45,787 bases of DNA. It comes from an uncultured Bacteroidales bacterium. GTDB taxonomy: Bacteria; Bacteroidota; Bacteroidia; Bacteroidales; Muribaculaceae. Every line of letters starts with the position of its first letter. Position 1 is the stretch's first letter. Under the pieces are notes generated by a model that had not been told where the DNA came from, did not search any database, and saw only the letters and a program-made list of their open reading frames with translations. Shown piece by piece: positions 43,560-45,787 of this stretch. The stretch lies in contig CALZTY010000016.1 in NCBI GenBank assembly GCA_945829225.1, positions 1 through 45,787 of the forward strand, given 5' to 3'. Made by a program: the position numbers and the translations under genes.

Positions 43560-44246
43560 ATGGAAAAACTCGTAAAAGATGTGCCGATGCCCGATGCATC
43601 AGCCACAAAAGTTGACCGTCTGAAGTTCTTGGTAGACATCTCACGCCGCTCGCAGGCTCAGTTCAGCACCTTGATAGGGATAGACCCCTCGGCGATGTCG
43701 CGCTTGCTGTCGGGCAAGATGCCCATCACCGACCAGTTTGCCAATCGCTTGGTTGTCAATCTCGGCATCAGCAAAAAATGGTTTACCGATGGCGAGGGTG
43801 TGCCCTTCCCGCGCACTAAGGAGCAAGAGCAAGTGAGCCGTCGCGGTGCCGCAGTGTACGACATCGATGCCACTGCCGGCGCAGCGCCCATCAGCAGCAT
43901 GTTTGCCTCCAACCGCATCATCGGCTACCTGAACATCCCCTCTATCAACCCAGAGTGCCCGGTGGTGCGCGTCAGTGGCGACTCCATGGAGCCGGTAGTG
44001 CCCAACGGCTCGCTGATTTCAATCCGCGAGGTGCGCGACCCCTCAATCATCTTGTGGGGCAACATATACCTCGTCGAGCTCGAGGACTACCGAATGGTGA
44101 AGTACGTGCGCCGTCACCCCGAGGACCCGTCGAAGGTGATACTGCACAGCAGCAACCCCTCCTACGACGACATCGACGTGCCTCGCAACTCGGTATTGCG
44201 CCTGTTCTTGGTGGAGAACGTCATCAACTGCTCGACCCTTGTCTGA
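43560..44246 (+). CDS. XRE-S24 family transcriptional regulator (LexA/CI-like)
   Basis: A 228-residue repressor-type protein. The N-terminal helix-turn-helix (about 20-70) contains RRSQAQFSTLIGIDPSAMSRLL and ends before KKWFTDGEG. The C-terminal S24 domain has VSGDSMEPVVPNGSL with Ser142 and DYRMVKYVRRH with Lys181, the Ser-Lys dyad of LexA/CI self-cleavage. A plausible cleavage site is Ala106-Gly107 in DATAGAAPI, so the machinery for stress-induced self-cleavage is present. Its targets are not known from the sequence; self-regulation is common in this family. It lies between the GLUG genes and rnhB and overlaps rnhB if that gene starts at the TTG. Similar regulators occur in non-phage Bacteroidetes loci, and no phage genes are nearby. 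Confidence 0.88.
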   Translation: MEKLVKDVPMPDASATKVDRLKFLVDISRRSQAQFSTLIGIDPSAMSRLLSGKMPITDQFANRLVVNLGISKKWFTDGEGVPFPRTKEQEQVSRRGAAVYDIDATAGAAPISSMFASNRIIGYLNIPSINPECPVVRVSGDSMEPVVPNGSLISIREVRDPSIILWGNIYLVELEDYRMVKYVRRHPEDPSKVILHSSNPSYDDIDVPRNSVLRLFLVENVINCSTLV

Positions 44247-44835
44247 GAAGAAACAACGCCCGTTGCTACCGACGTCGATGAGCGTCGGTAGCCTCGAAGC
44301 GGGCTGCGACGAGGCAGGGCGCGGATGCCTTGCCGGACCGGTGGTCGCCGCAGCGGTTATCTTGCCCGACGGCTTCACCCACCCCTTGCTACGCGACTCC
44401 AAGCAGATGAGCGAGCGCCAACGCGAGGAGGCGCGCGCCATCATCATCGACAATGCCGTGGCATGGGCTGTGGGAATGTGCTCGCCTGCCGAGATAGACG
44501 AGATAAATATCCTCAATGCCTCCATCGAGGCGATGCACCGCGCATTGGCGGCACTGAGCGTGCGCCCCGGCGCCATCATTGTCGACGGCAACCGCTTCAA
44601 GCCCTTTGAGGACATCCCCGCGACCACGGTGGTCAAGGGCGATGGCAAGTATGCCAACATAGCCGCTGCATCCATCATTGCCAAGACCACGCGTGACCAC
44701 CTGATGACCGAGGCTGATGCCACCTACCCCGGCTATGGGCTGGCAGTGCACAAGGGCTACCCCACGGCAGCCCACCGCGCCGCCATCGCCGCGATGGGTC
44801 CCACTCCCATCCACCGCCTTACATTCAAATTATAA
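44239..44835 (+). CDS. rnhB: Ribonuclease HII
   Basis: A 198-residue cytosolic nuclease that cuts the RNA strand of RNA-DNA hybrids and removes single ribonucleotides. EAGCDEAGRGCLAGPVVAAA carries the Asp-Glu pair at the start of the active site. IIVDGNRFKP, VVKGDGKYANIAAASIIAK (Asp and the conserved Lys) and HKGYPTAAHRAAI complete the family pattern. The start is probably the TTG at 44239, because the upstream RPLLPTSM resembles the LLP-containing N-terminus of other Bacteroidetes RNase HII as I recall it, and the TTG overlaps the regulator's stop codon. The alternative is the ATG at 44278, which lies in the loop of a 9-bp perfect inverted repeat (44266-44291). Confidence 0.92.
   Translation: MSEKKQRPLLPTSMSVGSLEAGCDEAGRGCLAGPVVAAAVILPDGFTHPLLRDSKQMSERQREEARAIIIDNAVAWAVGMCSPAEIDEINILNASIEAMHRALAALSVRPGAIIVDGNRFKPFEDIPATTVVKGDGKYANIAAASIIAKTTRDHLMTEADATYPGYGLAVHKGYPTAAHRAAIAAMGPTPIHRLTFKL
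44266..44291 (+). repeat. Perfect 9-bp inverted repeat at the rnhB 5' end
   Basis: CTACCGACG (44266-44274) and CGTCGGTAG (44283-44291) are separated by TCGATGAG, which contains an in-frame ATG of rnhB. As RNA it forms a stable hairpin with the ATG in the loop. As DNA it is a dyad suitable for a dimeric repressor. It is coding if rnhB starts at the upstream TTG. Confidence 0.8.
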
Positions 44836-44909
44836 TACACATGACCCCGCATCGGGGACCTGTGAATACTTTGCATCGCTCGCAAAATAGACTGAGCATC
44901 AACAAATAT

Positions 44910-44946
44910 AACGAGAGGCGATGCCACTGCGGCATCGCCTCTCGTT
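44910..44946. terminator. Bidirectional terminator between rnhB and pckA
   Basis: A perfect 16-bp stem, AACGAGAGGCGATGCC (44910-44925) with GGCATCGCCTCTCGTT (44931-44946) and loop ACTGC, between convergent genes. The T-runs are short on both sides, but the long stem fits termination from both directions. Confidence 0.85.
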
Positions 44947-44966
44947 GTTATAGGGGATTGGGAATA

Positions 44967-45787
44967 TTAGAGTTTGGGACCGGCGGCTACGAGAGCGAGA
45001 CCGGCGGCGTTGTTCTCATACTTCTTGAAGTTCTTGATGAAGCGAGCGGCGAGGTCGTTTGCCTTAACGGTCCATTCCTCGGCGTTGGTGTAAGTGTCGC
45101 GGGGGTCAAGAATCTTGGGATCTACACCGGGGAGCTCGGTGGGTACTTCGAAGTCGAAGATGGGGAGTTTCTTGGTGGGAGCGTTGAGGATGTCACCGTT
45201 GAGGATAGCGTCGATAATGCCACGGGTGTCGCGGATCGAGATGCGCTTGCCGGTGCCATTCCAGCCGGTGTTAACGAGGTAGGCCTTGGCACCGCTCTTC
45301 TCCATGCGCTTCACGAGTTCCTCGGCATACTTGGTGGGGTGCAACTCGAGGAATGCCTGACCGAAGCAAGCCGAGAATGTGGGAGTGGGCTCGGTGATGC
45401 CACGCTCGGTGCCGGCGAGTTTAGCGGTGAAGCCCGAGAGGAAGTAGTACTTGGTCTGCTCGGGGGTGAGGATAGATACGGGGGGCAGTACACCGAAAGC
45501 GTCGGCGCTGAGGAAGATGACGTTCTTGGCGGCGGGGCCGGCAGAGATAGGACGAACGATCTTCTCGATGTGGTCGATAGGATAGCTTACGCGGGTGTTC
45601 TCGGTAACGCTCTTGTCGGCGAAGTCGAGATTGCCGTCGGCGTCAACAGTAACGTTCTCGAGGAGGGCGTTGCGACGGATAGCGTTGTAGATATCGGGCT
45701 CGGACTCCTTGTCGAGGTTGATAACCTTGGCATAGCAGCCGCCCTCGAAGTTGAAGACGCCGTTGTCGTCCCAGCCGTGCTCGTCGT
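44967..45787 (-). CDS. pckA: Phosphoenolpyruvate carboxykinase (ATP), 3' part
   Basis: The C-terminal ~273 residues of ATP-dependent PEP carboxykinase, running off the right edge. The enzyme interconverts oxaloacetate + ATP and PEP + CO2 + ADP. In Bacteroidales it mostly runs toward oxaloacetate, fixing CO2 and feeding succinate formation. Reading leftward from the edge, [19 protein letters not shown] contains the conserved [10 protein letters not shown] segment, followed by [19 protein letters not shown] and [13 protein letters not shown]. It ends [13 protein letters not shown]. The P-loop lies outside the window. The visible frame is intact; a short open frame starting at 45344 is only its tail. 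Codons are of the highly expressed type, like those of the SusC operon. Confidence 0.96.
   Translation of the reverse strand, partial: DEHGWDDNGVFNFEGGCYAKVINLDKESEPDIYNAIRRNALLENVTVDADGNLDFADKSVTENTRVSYPIDHIEKIVRPISAGPAAKNVIFLSADAFGVLPPVSILTPEQTKYYFLSGFTAKLAGTERGITEPTPTFSACFGQAFLELHPTKYAEELVKRMEKSGAKAYLVNTGWNGTGKRISIRDTRGIIDAILNGDILNAPTKKLPIFDFEVPTELPGVDPKILDPRDTYTNAEEWTVKANDLAARFIKNFKKYENNAAGLALVAAGPKL

Noticed and set aside
43560..44246. Prophage immunity region suggested by the CI-like repressor
   Set aside because: No integrase, terminase, capsid or other phage gene is in the window, and the flanking genes are chromosomal.

Overview
The window looks like a chromosomal segment from a gut Bacteroidales bacterium, most likely close to the Muribaculaceae. 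The reasons are the SusC/SusD outer-membrane pair, Bacteroidetes-type promoters (-7 box TAnnTTTG, sometimes with TTTG about 20 nt upstream), surface-lipoprotein signals with acidic residues after the lipid-bearing Cys, families typical of the phylum (DUF4270, DUF4494, DUF4254, a short GT5-like protein), and a T9SS-like C-terminal tail. The family and genus are inferred from protein style; no marker-gene search was possible.

Layout. Positions 1-405 hold no gene: a leftward promoter, a 9-bp tandem repeat and a cluster of CCCC/GGGG palindromes. 406-5288 (-) is a four-gene operon, iorA - iorB - aminotransferase - CoA-transferase, which together could convert aromatic amino acids to aryl-acetates; iorB carries a one-base frameshift. 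nagB (-) follows with its own promoter and terminator. 6421-9567 (+) is a tightly overlapping set: cytidylate-kinase-like protein, unknown protein, cyclophilin and M16 peptidase. It converges on yggS and a DUF4494 gene (-). 11052-17911 (+) is a SusC / SusD / surface-lipoprotein operon with codon use typical of high expression and its own leader hairpin and terminator. Next come a GT5-like protein, a DUF4270 lipoprotein, tRNA-Thr(CGT), a PatB-type C-S lyase, aroA, a small Cys-rich membrane protein, a metal ABC permease, a degenerate endonuclease I and a small lipoprotein.

25520-34976 (+) is mostly housekeeping and envelope synthesis: parE, coaD, S41 peptidase, DUF4254, GT9, ruvB, flippase and GT4, most with 4-20 nt overlaps or short gaps. 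35158-43444 (+) is the accessory part: a secreted 722-aa protein with a sorting-type tail, then two adjacent ~1000-aa GLUG-repeat lipoproteins. The first of these is interrupted by a ~230-residue helical insert containing a long hydrophobic hairpin. A LexA/CI-like S24 regulator with a strong promoter, rnhB and the 3' part of pckA (-, running off the right edge) finish the window.

The strongest candidate for something undescribed is the GLUG-lipoprotein pair, where a hydrophobic hairpin domain resembling pore-forming proteins is inserted between coils of a predicted beta-helix. Second is the aryl-pyruvate operon that ends in a CoA-transferase. Third is the endonuclease I homologue that seems to lack its catalytic motif.
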